This document shows positions 1-6,196 of a stretch of 6,196 bases of DNA, one piece after another. The notes under the pieces are model-generated. The model was not told the DNA's origin, did no database searches, and saw only the letters and a list, made by a program, of their open reading frames with translations. The DNA is from Chloroflexota bacterium. GTDB taxonomy: Bacteria > Chloroflexota > Anaerolineae > Anaerolineales > UBA4823. Position 1 is the stretch's first letter. The number at the start of each line of letters is the position of its first letter. The stretch spans positions 1-6,196 of the forward strand of contig JAUWLJ010000136.1 of the NCBI GenBank assembly GCA_030613705.1. The letters are read 5' to 3'. Position numbers and translations under genes: made by a program.

Positions 1-1497
1 ATCTCCCAGATGCCAATCTCTCCCTCATTGCAAAATCTCTCATCGGGGTGTGTACAGCTGGTCGATGCCAGCACGCTTTCATCGACCGGGCTGAAATGCA
101 AACCGTTTATCATCCCTTGGTGTTTATCGATAGGCTCACCGATCATTTTTCCAGTTTGTGTATCCCACAGCGTGATAGTGTTGTCCATGCTCCCTGCTGC
201 CAGTATCTCCCCGTCTGGACTGAATGCCAGGCTGATCACGGGATCAGTATGCCCGCTGAGCGGTTCCCCAATCAGTTCTCCTGTGGACGTATCCCACAAG
301 CGTACTTTCGCGTACTGGCCGCCGGAGGCCAGGATGTTCCCATCCGGGCTGAATTCCAGGGTATATACTTGCCCCTCATGGCCTCTGAGCACCATATCTT
401 CTCCCTCTTCATTCAGGTCGCGCAGGATGATGTTCCCATCCACACCGCTGGAAGCCAACTTGCTGCCATCGGGACTGTAGACCACGCTCCAGACTGTTCC
501 GGAATGCTCTGTAAGCGTTTCTGCAACGCGGCTCATCTGGTTCAGGTTCCACAGGATCACTTTGTGATCATCGGCGCTTGATACCAGCAGCTCTTCTTCG
601 GGATGAAAAGTCAAACCTGTGATGCTCTCGCTGTGTCCGTGCAGCGGCTCAGAGAGCATTTCGCCGGACTGTACATCCCACAGCACGATAGTGCGGTCTT
701 CGCTTCCCGAAGCCAGCGTTTTCCCATCCGGGCTGAACGCTAAGCACGTGACACGTTCACTGTGACCAAGTAGCGCATCCCCAATCTGCTGGTCAGTCTC
801 CATATCCCAAAAAATGATACTGCCATCAAAATTCCCCAAGGCGAGTGTGCTTCCGCTGGGGTTGAAAGCCAGGCTGTGAGGCACAGCTTCATAATCGGAA
901 AAGGATTCGGGGATGATCTGGCGTGTGTCTGCGTCCCACAATCGGACTATTGGGCCAGAATTGATAGCAGTGACGAAGGTCTCGCCGTCCGGGTTGAATT
1001 CCAGGCTGGTGAACGGCATGTGTCCGATGAAAGGGGCGCCTTCAATCATTTCACCCGTCGCAGTGTCCCAGAAGCGGATCTCAGCACTGAAAACATTTGT
1101 CTCGTCAACGGGATTGAGAAATGATGTCTCGTGACTGGAGACTAATATTTTCCCATCTGGATAGAATGCGATGCCTGGTAATCGCCCGCTTGTTTCCGTG
1201 ATAATAGGGTCACCGGCCAGCTGCCAGGTTTCTGTATCCCACAGCGCGATGTCTCCGCCCCAACTGCTGGATGCCATCATCGAACCATCAGGACTGAACT
1301 CCAGGTCGGACATAAAGCCGGTATGCACCGCTTCCAGGCGTTGGATCAGCTCTCCTTCTGGAATGTCCCACAGCAGGATTTCCCCCTCGGAGCACGATTT
1401 AGATATAGGATCCTCTTTCGCACAGCCTGCGGTCACCAGGATTTCACCGTCCGGACTGAATGCCGCAGCGCTGACCCTGCCTGTATGACCGTGCAGG
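1..1497 (-). repeat. At least eleven WD40 coding repeats
   Basis: Repeats of the form GH..V..L.FSPDG..LASG..D..I.LWD run from residue 329 to the left edge. The Trp-Asp positions (or equivalents) fall at residues 372, 415, 472, 516, 559, 602, 645, 688 (RD), 730, 773 and 826 (WE). Most intervals are 42-44 residues, the usual WD40 length. The intervals ending at 472 (57 residues) and 826 (53 residues) carry loop insertions, and repeat 1 also has one. The recurring FSPDG codons make a visible DNA repeat. Eleven blades exceed one seven-blade propeller, so two propellers are likely, the second completed outside the window. Confidence 0.9.
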
Positions 1498-2483
1498 TAG
1501 CGATCGAGCTGCGGGTAGTACTGCAGCGCAGTTAGCAAACTGCCGCGGGCCTGGAGCGTGTCAGCATTGTTCCCGGCTTCGATGCTTAACAGTGTGGCCA
1601 GGTCCAGGCTGTCCTCCAGGTGGGAGAAGGATTCCAATGCAAAGAACCCTGAGCGCGCCAGCAGGGTCTGGTGTTGGGCCTCATTGCGCTGCGCGACCGC
1701 TTCTGTGCTGGCGGCTTCAGCAACGTTCTGGGCAGTAGCGCGCGCTTGGGCTTCGCTGACTGCCTCCGCCTGGGCAGTCGCTCGCATGTTGCCTTCGCTG
1801 ACCGCCTGATTGCGCTGGGTCCATGCCAGTATACCCAACCCGATGGCGACCACCAGACCGGTGGCGACACCAACTAAAGTAAGTCGCTGGCGGCGGGTGG
1901 CTGCCTGGCGGCTGGCTAAGATGTATTGTGTTTGCAGAGCTGTTGGTTGGGGATCTTTTTCCGCAGATTGAGAGAGCCAGTCTTCTGCCTGCCCTAAATC
2001 CTGTCCGTGCAGCAGGTAGCCTGTCTCCTGCTCGTTGCGGTCCCACTCCAATGCCCGTATTTGGAGACGCGTGTGCTGCTTGACCCAGTCCTGATCGATC
2101 TGAATGGCCTCGATCAACGATTGTACCGCTGGCTGAAACTCATCTCCTTCCTTGAAGAATATCCAATTTAATGCAGCCAGCGTGGGGTGAACGGATCCAG
2201 GTTCTATTTCATTGACCACAATCGGGATCAATCTCTTGTTGTTCTTCTCGGCGTGGGCAACTTCGAGCTGGCAGATATCCGAGGCGATGGATGTCTCGCT
2301 TATCACAAAGACAAATGTGTCTGCCCCCTCAATCGCTTCGTACACCTCCGCCAACCAATCTGCGCTGGGGGGGATATCCTGCCAGTCGATCCAGGTCTCA
2401 ATCTCACTTTCTTCCAGGGCTTTATGCAGCAGGCGCGCAAATGCAATGTCTTTGCGCGAGTAGGAGATGAAAACATCAGACAT
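1..2483 (-). CDS. TIR-TM-WD40 repeat receptor-like protein, 3' end outside window
   Basis: The frame starts at ATG 2483-2481 and stays open through 827 complete codons to the left edge, so the C-terminus is missing. Residues 2-133 form a TIR domain: it opens with VFISYSRKD, has a BB-loop-like WQDIPPSADW, and has E74 in CQLEVAHA at the position of the catalytic Glu of NADase TIRs. Residues 134-200 match the LLHGQDL..AEDWL....P.PT.LQ..YI.ASR spacer that I recognise from bacterial TIR-WD40 proteins. A membrane helix covers about 201-221. RQAATRRQR precedes it, so the positive-inside rule puts the TIR in the cytoplasm and the rest outside. An Ala-rich coiled coil with two AVSE..xRATAQ repeats (227-252) follows, then the LDLATLLSIEA segment usual before WD40 arrays, and WD40 repeats from about residue 330 on. 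There is no STAND NTPase between TIR and WD40. NAD cleavage is inferred from the family, and the ligand is unknown. The start is well supported by its ribosome site and the TIR-typical MSDVFISYS opening. Confidence 0.92.
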   Translation of the reverse strand, partial: MSDVFISYSRKDIAFARLLHKALEESEIETWIDWQDIPPSADWLAEVYEAIEGADTFVFVISETSIASDICQLEVAHAEKNNKRLIPIVVNEIEPGSVHPTLAALNWIFFKEGDEFQPAVQSLIEAIQIDQDWVKQHTRLQIRALEWDRNEQETGYLLHGQDLGQAEDWLSQSAEKDPQPTALQTQYILASRQAATRRQRLTLVGVATGLVVAIGLGILAWTQRNQAVSEGNMRATAQAEAVSEAQARATAQNVAEAASTEAVAQRNEAQHQTLLARSGFFALESFSHLEDSLDLATLLSIEAGNNADTLQARGSLLTALQYYPQLDRYLHGHTGRVSAAAFSPDGEILVTAGCAKEDPISKSCSEGEILLWDIPEGELIQRLEAVHTGFMSDLEFSPDGSMMASSSWGGDIALWDTETWQLAGDPIITETSGRLPGIAFYPDGKILVSSHETSFLNPVDETNVFSAEIRFWDTATGEMIEGAPFIGHMPFTSLEFNPDGETFVTAINSGPIVRLWDADTRQIIPESFSDYEAVPHSLAFNPSGSTLALGNFDGSIIFWDMETDQQIGDALLGHSERVTCLAFSPDGKTLASGSEDRTIVLWDVQSGEMLSEPLHGHSESITGLTFHPEEELLVSSADDHKVILWNLNQMSRVAETLTEHSGTVWSVVYSPDGSKLASSGVDGNIILRDLNEEGEDMVLRGHEGQVYTLEFSPDGNILASGGQYAKVRLWDTSTGELIGEPLSGHTDPVISLAFSPDGEILAAGSMDNTITLWDTQTGKMIGEPIDKHQGMINGLHFSPVDESVLASTSCTHPDERFCNEGEIGIWE

Positions 2484-2487
2484 TGAG

Positions 2488-2494
2488 CCTCCTT
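2488..2494 (-). promoter_or_regulatory. Ribosome binding site of the TIR-WD40 gene
   Basis: AAGGAGG stands four bases upstream of the ATG at 2483. It is a near-perfect Shine-Dalgarno sequence, slightly close to the start, and it supports the chosen start codon. Confidence 0.75.
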
Positions 2495-2500
2495 AGATAT

Positions 2501-2548
2501 TCAATCGAACCGAATTTCCTGTTCAATCTGCGATCCTGCCCTCATCAG
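2501..2548 (-). pseudogene. Second, very short relic of the RyR-gene 3' end
   Basis: Read on the minus strand from 2548, the codons give LMRAGSQIE, against LARAGFQIE at the end of the intact RyR gene: seven of nine residues and 20 of 27 bases agree, in frame and without gaps. The frame continues QEIRFD to a TGA at 2503-2501, only 17 bases before the TIR-WD40 start. Two codons upstream is an in-frame TGA (2554-2552), where the intact gene has an Arg codon. The match is short, so this is less certain than the relic at 2668-2793. Its position and phase make chance less likely. Confidence 0.5.
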
Positions 2549-2667
2549 GTCTCAGATCAGAGTGGTGGTGATGCGAATGCTACTTGCTAGCTAAATTGTC
2601 TTTTCCTTTCCCGTAATTTTTTTATCTGTTTACAAGGACTTAATTGTTTGAGTTCTGTTATCTAAAC

Positions 2668-2793
2668 TCAGCTCCGTGATGAAGCATTGACCCTTGCAGC
2701 GTCCTCCCGCTCAATTTGAATACCCACCCGCGCCAATAGTGGTGGAAAACCGTGCACAAATCGCCTATTCTTCTCCTTTTCCTCTTCCAGTTA
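2668..2793 (-). pseudogene. Decayed C-terminal piece of a RyR-domain gene
   Basis: The minus strand from 2790 encodes a peptide containing EEEKEKNRRFVHG and ARVGIQIERE. The intact gene at 4943-6196 ends with EEEKDKNRRFVRG and ARAGFQIERN. Over 29 aligned residues I count 21 identities. One codon, the Pro of LPEEE, is missing. The codon just upstream is TAA (2793-2791), where the intact gene has AAA (Lys), so the frame is broken. Beyond the intact gene's stop position it runs on about a dozen codons to a TGA at 2670-2668. Weaker similarity, including TTAAG and CTTGTT blocks, continues upstream to about 2820. The piece covers only the last third or so of a RyR domain and has no start, so it is a relic and not a functional gene. 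Confidence 0.82.
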
Positions 2794-3170
2794 CAAACAA
2801 GAATGAATTCACTTGCTTAAAAGTCCTTCACTATCATTGATATTTACCTAATCCTTAGAAAATATATTAGCCATCATATTTTCTCATATTAGCACATTTT
2901 ATAACAAACCGAAGTGAAATAAAGGTACCTGCAGGATTTTACGCATAGAAGACAACAACATATGTATTACGGGAAAACTCAATAGAAATCGAGCTGACTT
3001 AACACAAATTTGGTAAGCTTATATTTCGAGGATTTCCAGAAAATTCCAGGGCCACTTGACGGAAAACAAAGAATATAAGTCACTGGAATTATCAGAGGTT
3101 ATTGTTTGGAAATATATATTTTATAGGTTCTATAATCTGATAAACCATCGAGATTCAACCCAAGATCGCA

Positions 3171-4853
3171 TTATGGCTGAACTTCAAATGTGGTTTCAAG
3201 GAGTCCTAACGAACCTCCTGGGTAGGTATCAAATCCATCTGAAACGGTTTCATTAAGAATATGTTCAACCGCGATTATGTGAGTCCCAGCAGACAACTTA
3301 CCTACAGGTACATCCCAGTGAACCCAACCTCCAGTTTGACTTGGACCACAGCCATACTCTTCTAATCCTGAGTAAGATTCAACAGGCTGTCGATAGGGTC
3401 TGATGTCCTCGAATTCCTCGCCATCCAGTAAGAACACAAAAGTGAAGTGGTCTGCATTGGACTCAGCTAACTCTCGGGAAGTTGCTCCCCAACGGACCCG
3501 GACGATGATTTCATCCGAAGGAGTGAGCCCTGGCTGTGGGCATAATGGGTGAGCAATCAACACCACCTGTTTTTCTTTTTCGGTTGCTGGTGGTGTTGGT
3601 GTAGCAGGCAAGGATTGGTCAATAACTGTACCAAGATTAGCACTTTTTATTTGAATATTTGAAAATGTAATCTCTTCAACAAACCATTTTTTATATAAAC
3701 CAATTCTTCCACTGCGATCAATTTCCTTGCTGTCGAAACTTGAAGATAACACTTTTTCGCCGTTAACATACATAGTTGCTAAGTCGTCGATTATTTCAAT
3801 TGTTAGCGAATGGACTTTAACTGCATTGTTATCACTAAAATTCCATGCTAATATATTTTCACCTTCGTGATATATTGTATGCTTTTCAAGCCCAAAACCA
3901 TCCCAGTCCACACAAAAAATTAAGCTTCCATAAGAATGCTCTTGACCATCACCATATATGATGACACACCCATCCGATTGGATCTGCGGTCTTGCGAGAT
4001 CCAGGTTTATGGTCACATCTCCAGTAAACGTTTCCGTAGACCAGGCAAATGCATCTACTTCATTCTGTCCTAATGCAGTGTAGCGGTTATCCCCAGATTG
4101 CTCCCAAAGTTGTGGATTTGAGATCAAAAAGGATAATTGACGCCAATCACTCCCGGTATCTGGGGTAGAGGTCACTTCTGAGGGTTTTTCCACGAGTTCT
4201 ATTGTAGAAGCAGCTTCTGTTGGTGGGGCAATTTCAGATGGCCTTGTTGAACTTGTTGGAGAGGCAACTTCTGCTGGACTTGTTGAACTTGTTGTAGAAC
4301 CCAATTGTGAAATTGCCCAAATTCCAATCGCTCCAACAATCACCACTGCAAGAATGACAATGAGGGCTGTCACCCCTAGCGGCAAAGGCCATCGCTTTTT
4401 CACTGGTGCTTCGTACACGGGCTCAGCAGCTGGTAGTCGATCTTTCTCCTCAACGGATAGTAAAGCCTCTACTGATTCAGCCAGTTTATCGAGGTGTCGC
4501 TCCATTGGCGGGGTCATTGCATCCAACCAATGGATAGATTTGATGTAATAACCCATCTCCTGGGATGGTTTAACATCATCGATTCGTAAAGGAACAATGG
4601 GGATGCCATTGTCAAATGCTTCCCCTACCTCAGTAGTGACCTGTTTAGACTGATTGGAAATGTCTGAAAAGATGAGAACAAAGACTTTACTATTACTTAT
4701 CGCATCGACAATTGCTGCTGGCCAGGATTGGCCAGGTGGAACATCCCGGGGGGCGATCCAGCATCGAATGCCCCGTTTTTCAAGTGTGCTACAAACCGCA
4801 TCAGCAACTGTTTTGTCTTTATTAGAGTGACTGATAAATACATCATGGGCCAT
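3171..4853 (-). CDS. TIR-TM protein with LamG-like and C-terminal beta-sandwich ectodomains
   Basis: This complete gene encodes 560 residues. Residues 4-132 are a TIR domain of the common bacterial type: DVFISHSNKDK, then CWIAPRDVPPGQSW, then E75 in TTEVGEAF at the catalytic Glu position of NADase TIRs, then HWLDAMTPP near its end. KKR at 152-154 precedes a membrane helix at about 157-181, and no charged residues follow at once, so the TIR should be cytoplasmic and the C-terminus outside. A Ser/Thr/Pro linker (186-236) leads to a LamG/concanavalin-like domain (about 237-403), recognisable from its TIEIIDDLATMYVNGEKVL and SGRIGLYKKWFVEEITFSNIQI ending pattern. A second Pro/Thr linker leads to a beta-rich, probably Ig-like domain (about 430-560). 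The ectodomain cysteines pair by domain: C296 with C314, and C438 with C502. The LamG-like fold suggests binding of glycan or another surface ligand, but no ligand can be named. The gap to the upstream RCK/RyR gene is 89 bases with no clear promoter or terminator, so co-transcription is likely. Confidence 0.93.
   Translation of the reverse strand: MAHDVFISHSNKDKTVADAVCSTLEKRGIRCWIAPRDVPPGQSWPAAIVDAISNSKVFVLIFSDISNQSKQVTTEVGEAFDNGIPIVPLRIDDVKPSQEMGYYIKSIHWLDAMTPPMERHLDKLAESVEALLSVEEKDRLPAAEPVYEAPVKKRWPLPLGVTALIVILAVVIVGAIGIWAISQLGSTTSSTSPAEVASPTSSTRPSEIAPPTEAASTIELVEKPSEVTSTPDTGSDWRQLSFLISNPQLWEQSGDNRYTALGQNEVDAFAWSTETFTGDVTINLDLARPQIQSDGCVIIYGDGQEHSYGSLIFCVDWDGFGLEKHTIYHEGENILAWNFSDNNAVKVHSLTIEIIDDLATMYVNGEKVLSSSFDSKEIDRSGRIGLYKKWFVEEITFSNIQIKSANLGTVIDQSLPATPTPPATEKEKQVVLIAHPLCPQPGLTPSDEIIVRVRWGATSRELAESNADHFTFVFLLDGEEFEDIRPYRQPVESYSGLEEYGCGPSQTGGWVHWDVPVGKLSAGTHIIAVEHILNETVSDGFDTYPGGSLGLLETTFEVQP
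4221..4292 (-). repeat. Two 36-base tandem repeats in the extracytoplasmic linker
   Basis: The linker after the membrane helix contains TSSTSPAEVASP (residues 188-199) followed at once by TSSTRPSEIAPP (200-211). The DNA shares an exact 16-base block at 4279-4294 and 4243-4258, 36 bases apart. This is a recent in-frame duplication in a disordered stalk, which would change the reach of the ectodomain. Confidence 0.8.
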
Positions 4854-4942
4854 GTTCTTTCTCCTCCGAGATGCTCGATCGATTGATTGAAGAAAGTACT
4901 ACAATATTCTTCCTGATAAATTTCCTGCGAAAACGTTTCTCA
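4854..4942 (-). other. Short spacer between the RyR gene and the TIR-LamG gene
   Basis: The 89 bases contain the ribosome site and no obvious terminator hairpin or strong promoter. The block CAGGAAATT, nine bases, then GAATAT (4919-4927 onward, minus strand) also occurs before the TIR-WD40 gene (2513-2521 onward) with ten bases between. This hints at a shared origin of the two leaders. Confidence 0.45.
4861..4867 (-). promoter_or_regulatory. Ribosome binding site of the TIR-LamG gene
   Basis: GGAGGAG lies seven bases upstream of the ATG at 4853, the ideal spacing. It supports the start that gives MAHDVFISHS, the expected opening of this TIR family. Confidence 0.8.
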
Positions 4943-6196
4943 CTAATTACGCTCAATCTGAAATCCCGCCCTGGCCAGTGAGCGCGGTAATCCACGCACG
5001 AAACGCCTGTTCTTATCTTTCTCTTCTTCTGGCAGTTTATCCCATTCGACAAGGTCGGGATTGGTCTTCTTAACCTCATCTCTCTCGGGTCCATAAACCC
5101 ATCCAGCTTGTTTGCGTTGTCGGCACCAGCGCTCATGTTCCTTGCGCGCCATAATTTCAACCTCTTGAGGGGAGAATTCCAGTTCTCCTGCCTCCCAATC
5201 GCGCATTTGGGCGATAATGTACCCGGTTTCAGCAAGTGTCTTTCCGATGTTAGCAGCCTGATCTCTATTGGATTCTTTCAGTCTTTCTGGCAGTTGCTCC
5301 CAGGGGACCAATGCCTCATTTTGCTCAGCTTGTACTTCATCTAATATAAGTTCGTTAAGATAAATGGAATGCAATTCACGTGCCAGAATCTCATGGGTAC
5401 CACCGAGCAGTAGATCAGCTGTACAGGTTTGATTGAGAAGGCCGAAGGCATGAAGTTCTGATGAGTCCTGATGAGTATCACCATCTCCCAATAAGGTAGC
5501 CAGACCAGTATCTTCCACCATCCGGATCACAATCGGCACCTTGTGGGTCTTCATTTGTTGGAACAGCGATAGGCCAGCCTGCAGTCCAAGCGAATCATCA
5601 TCCAGGCATACATATACACGCTCCACATCGCTCTGCCCCAGGGGATTATGAAGGAATTCTGCGCGCAGATAATCTGGTGAATTCACCTCCATCTGCAGTG
5701 GTTCTAAATTGCATACCTGCTCCAAATGTGGGAAGCGAACACAAAGAGAATCTGCTTTCAACTGGGCATATCGATCGATAACTGTGATCTGTAGGCGGTC
5801 ATTCTTTGAATCGTTATTCTCTCGCCACTGCTTGATCGCCTGCAGAATCAGGCTTTCTCCCAATTTCCCCATCCCAACCACCAGAATATGGCTCGGGATC
5901 TGTCCTTCTCCCTTTTCTCCCATTGATTTTAAAATCAAGCGTGCACCACGATCATAGATATTGAACAACTCCAACCGATATCCAGATTGGTTCTGATCCC
6001 CCAGTTCTTTCTCTCTCAGCAAATCATAAAGTTGGGGATCGACAATGTGAATTAGACAAGTCAGCACACCAGTTGTACGCCCTTGCATCAGCTCTTCTGC
6101 CCGGACTGCGACTTCTGCATTGGCGCCATCATCTCCCATGACCCCGATCAGGTATTTTGCCCTCTCCACCTTAGCCTGGCGTAATAAATCCGGATC
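4943..6196 (-). CDS. RCK/TrkA-N protein with two C-terminal RyR domains, 5' end outside window
   Basis: The frame is open from the right edge to TAG at 4945-4943, giving 417 residues. A GTG at 6169 could be taken as a start, but DPDLLRQAK upstream of it continues the usual RCK pattern, so the true start lies outside. Residues 1 to about 90 are the second half of one Rossmann (TrkA-N) domain, with ERAKYLIGVMGDDGANAEVA. A second Rossmann domain begins at ILVVGMGKLG (GxGxxG at about 108-113), with an acidic residue in TVIDR (about 141) where NAD-binding domains hold the ribose. Two RyR domains follow: about 268-327 (LHSIYL, LVPWEQLPERLKESNR) and about 347-415 (HERWCRQRK, GWVYGPERD, EKDKNRRF). 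RCK domains regulate ion channels and transporters by binding nucleotides or ions. RyR domains are thought to bind ligands, but their bacterial role is not settled. The missing N-terminus may hold a channel or another membrane part. It is the first gene in a likely operon with the TIR-LamG gene. Confidence 0.88.
   Translation of the reverse strand, partial: DPDLLRQAKVERAKYLIGVMGDDGANAEVAVRAEELMQGRTTGVLTCLIHIVDPQLYDLLREKELGDQNQSGYRLELFNIYDRGARLILKSMGEKGEGQIPSHILVVGMGKLGESLILQAIKQWRENNDSKNDRLQITVIDRYAQLKADSLCVRFPHLEQVCNLEPLQMEVNSPDYLRAEFLHNPLGQSDVERVYVCLDDDSLGLQAGLSLFQQMKTHKVPIVIRMVEDTGLATLLGDGDTHQDSSELHAFGLLNQTCTADLLLGGTHEILARELHSIYLNELILDEVQAEQNEALVPWEQLPERLKESNRDQAANIGKTLAETGYIIAQMRDWEAGELEFSPQEVEIMARKEHERWCRQRKQAGWVYGPERDEVKKTNPDLVEWDKLPEEEKDKNRRFVRGLPRSLARAGFQIERN

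Larger units (their letters stand above)
2484..3170. other. Gene-poor gap between the two TIR genes
   Basis: No intact gene is supported here. The left part (2501-2793) holds the two RyR-tail relics. The right part, about 2800-3170, is visibly AT-rich. I see only short open frames without ribosome sites, no RNA gene, and no convincing sigma-70 promoter pair on the minus strand. The promoter of the TIR-WD40 gene must lie here if that gene is not co-transcribed with the genes at right. An AT-only hairpin at 3121-3135 is too weak to call a terminator. Confidence 0.6.

Noticed and set aside
10..1877. Several open frames of 68-177 codons on the plus strand opposite the WD40 repeats, and short frames in another minus phase at 1586-2046
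   Set aside because: They are shadows of the repeated FSPDG and LWD codons and of the Ala-rich coiled coil. The minus frame running from 2483 gives an unbroken TIR-TM-WD40 protein.
2924..2935. Overlapping KpnI and SbfI-like sites that look like a cloning linker
   Set aside because: There is no other sign of vector sequence on either side, and two overlapping palindromes can arise by chance.
3121..3135. Inverted repeat TTATAG-AAC-CTATAA downstream of the TIR-LamG gene as a terminator
   Set aside because: The stem is six pairs, almost all A-T, and is not followed by a clean run of T. It is too weak to call.
2838..3170. Further RyR or TIR relics in the right part of the gap
   Set aside because: Reading the minus strand gave only short stop-rich frames. 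The few similarities, such as a possible TAT and TTAAG alignment near 2820-2845, were too weak to count.
3056..3256. A 66-codon plus-strand frame crossing the 3' end of the TIR-LamG gene
   Set aside because: It starts with TTG, has no convincing ribosome site, overlaps a clear gene antisense, and its product resembles nothing I recognise.
4843..5235. A 130-codon minus-strand frame overlapping the RyR gene end and the TIR-LamG start
   Set aside because: It is in a different phase from the RyR domain and has no domain of its own. The RyR frame is strongly supported by its motifs.
6167..6169. GTG at 6169 as the start of the RCK/RyR gene
   Set aside because: In-frame codons upstream keep coding typical RCK sequence to the window edge, and the Rossmann domain would be cut in half by this start.

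Overview
The window reads as an accessory signalling or conflict locus, probably from a Chloroflexota-like bacterium (Anaerolineae or a relative). That guess rests on the gene content (TIR-TM-WD40, TIR-TM-ectodomain and RCK/RyR proteins) and on a Pro/Thr linker of the ATPTPPAT type. It is inference; no marker gene is present. All three real genes lie on the minus strand, so transcription runs from the right edge to the left edge.

Layout in transcription order. (1) 6196-4943: the 3' part of an RCK/TrkA-N nucleotide-binding protein ending in two RyR domains; its 5' end is outside the window. (2) 4853-3171: a complete 560-residue protein with an N-terminal TIR domain, one membrane segment, a Ser/Thr/Pro linker, a LamG-like domain and a second beta-rich domain. 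(3) 3170-2484: a gene-poor, partly AT-rich gap holding one clear and one probable decayed copy of the 3' end of the RyR gene. (4) 2483-1: a TIR domain, one membrane segment, an Ala-rich coiled coil and at least eleven WD40 repeats, running off the left edge. This last frame is open for all 827 complete codons in the window.

Both TIR proteins appear to be receptors of inverted Toll-like layout: cytoplasmic TIR at the N-terminus, a positively charged flank, one membrane helix, and a large extracytoplasmic region with paired cysteines. Both TIR domains keep a Glu where NADase TIRs have their catalytic residue (E74 and E75). The RCK/RyR protein beside them has an NAD-type Rossmann motif. A reasonable but unproven model is an envelope-sensing TIR system coupled to a nucleotide-sensing RCK/RyR partner.

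The most notable observation is that RyR 3' ends recur just upstream of a TIR gene: intact before the second gene, and as relics before the third. This suggests that a 'RyR gene followed by TIR gene' unit was duplicated, or that different TIR receptors were repeatedly placed downstream of the same RyR gene.
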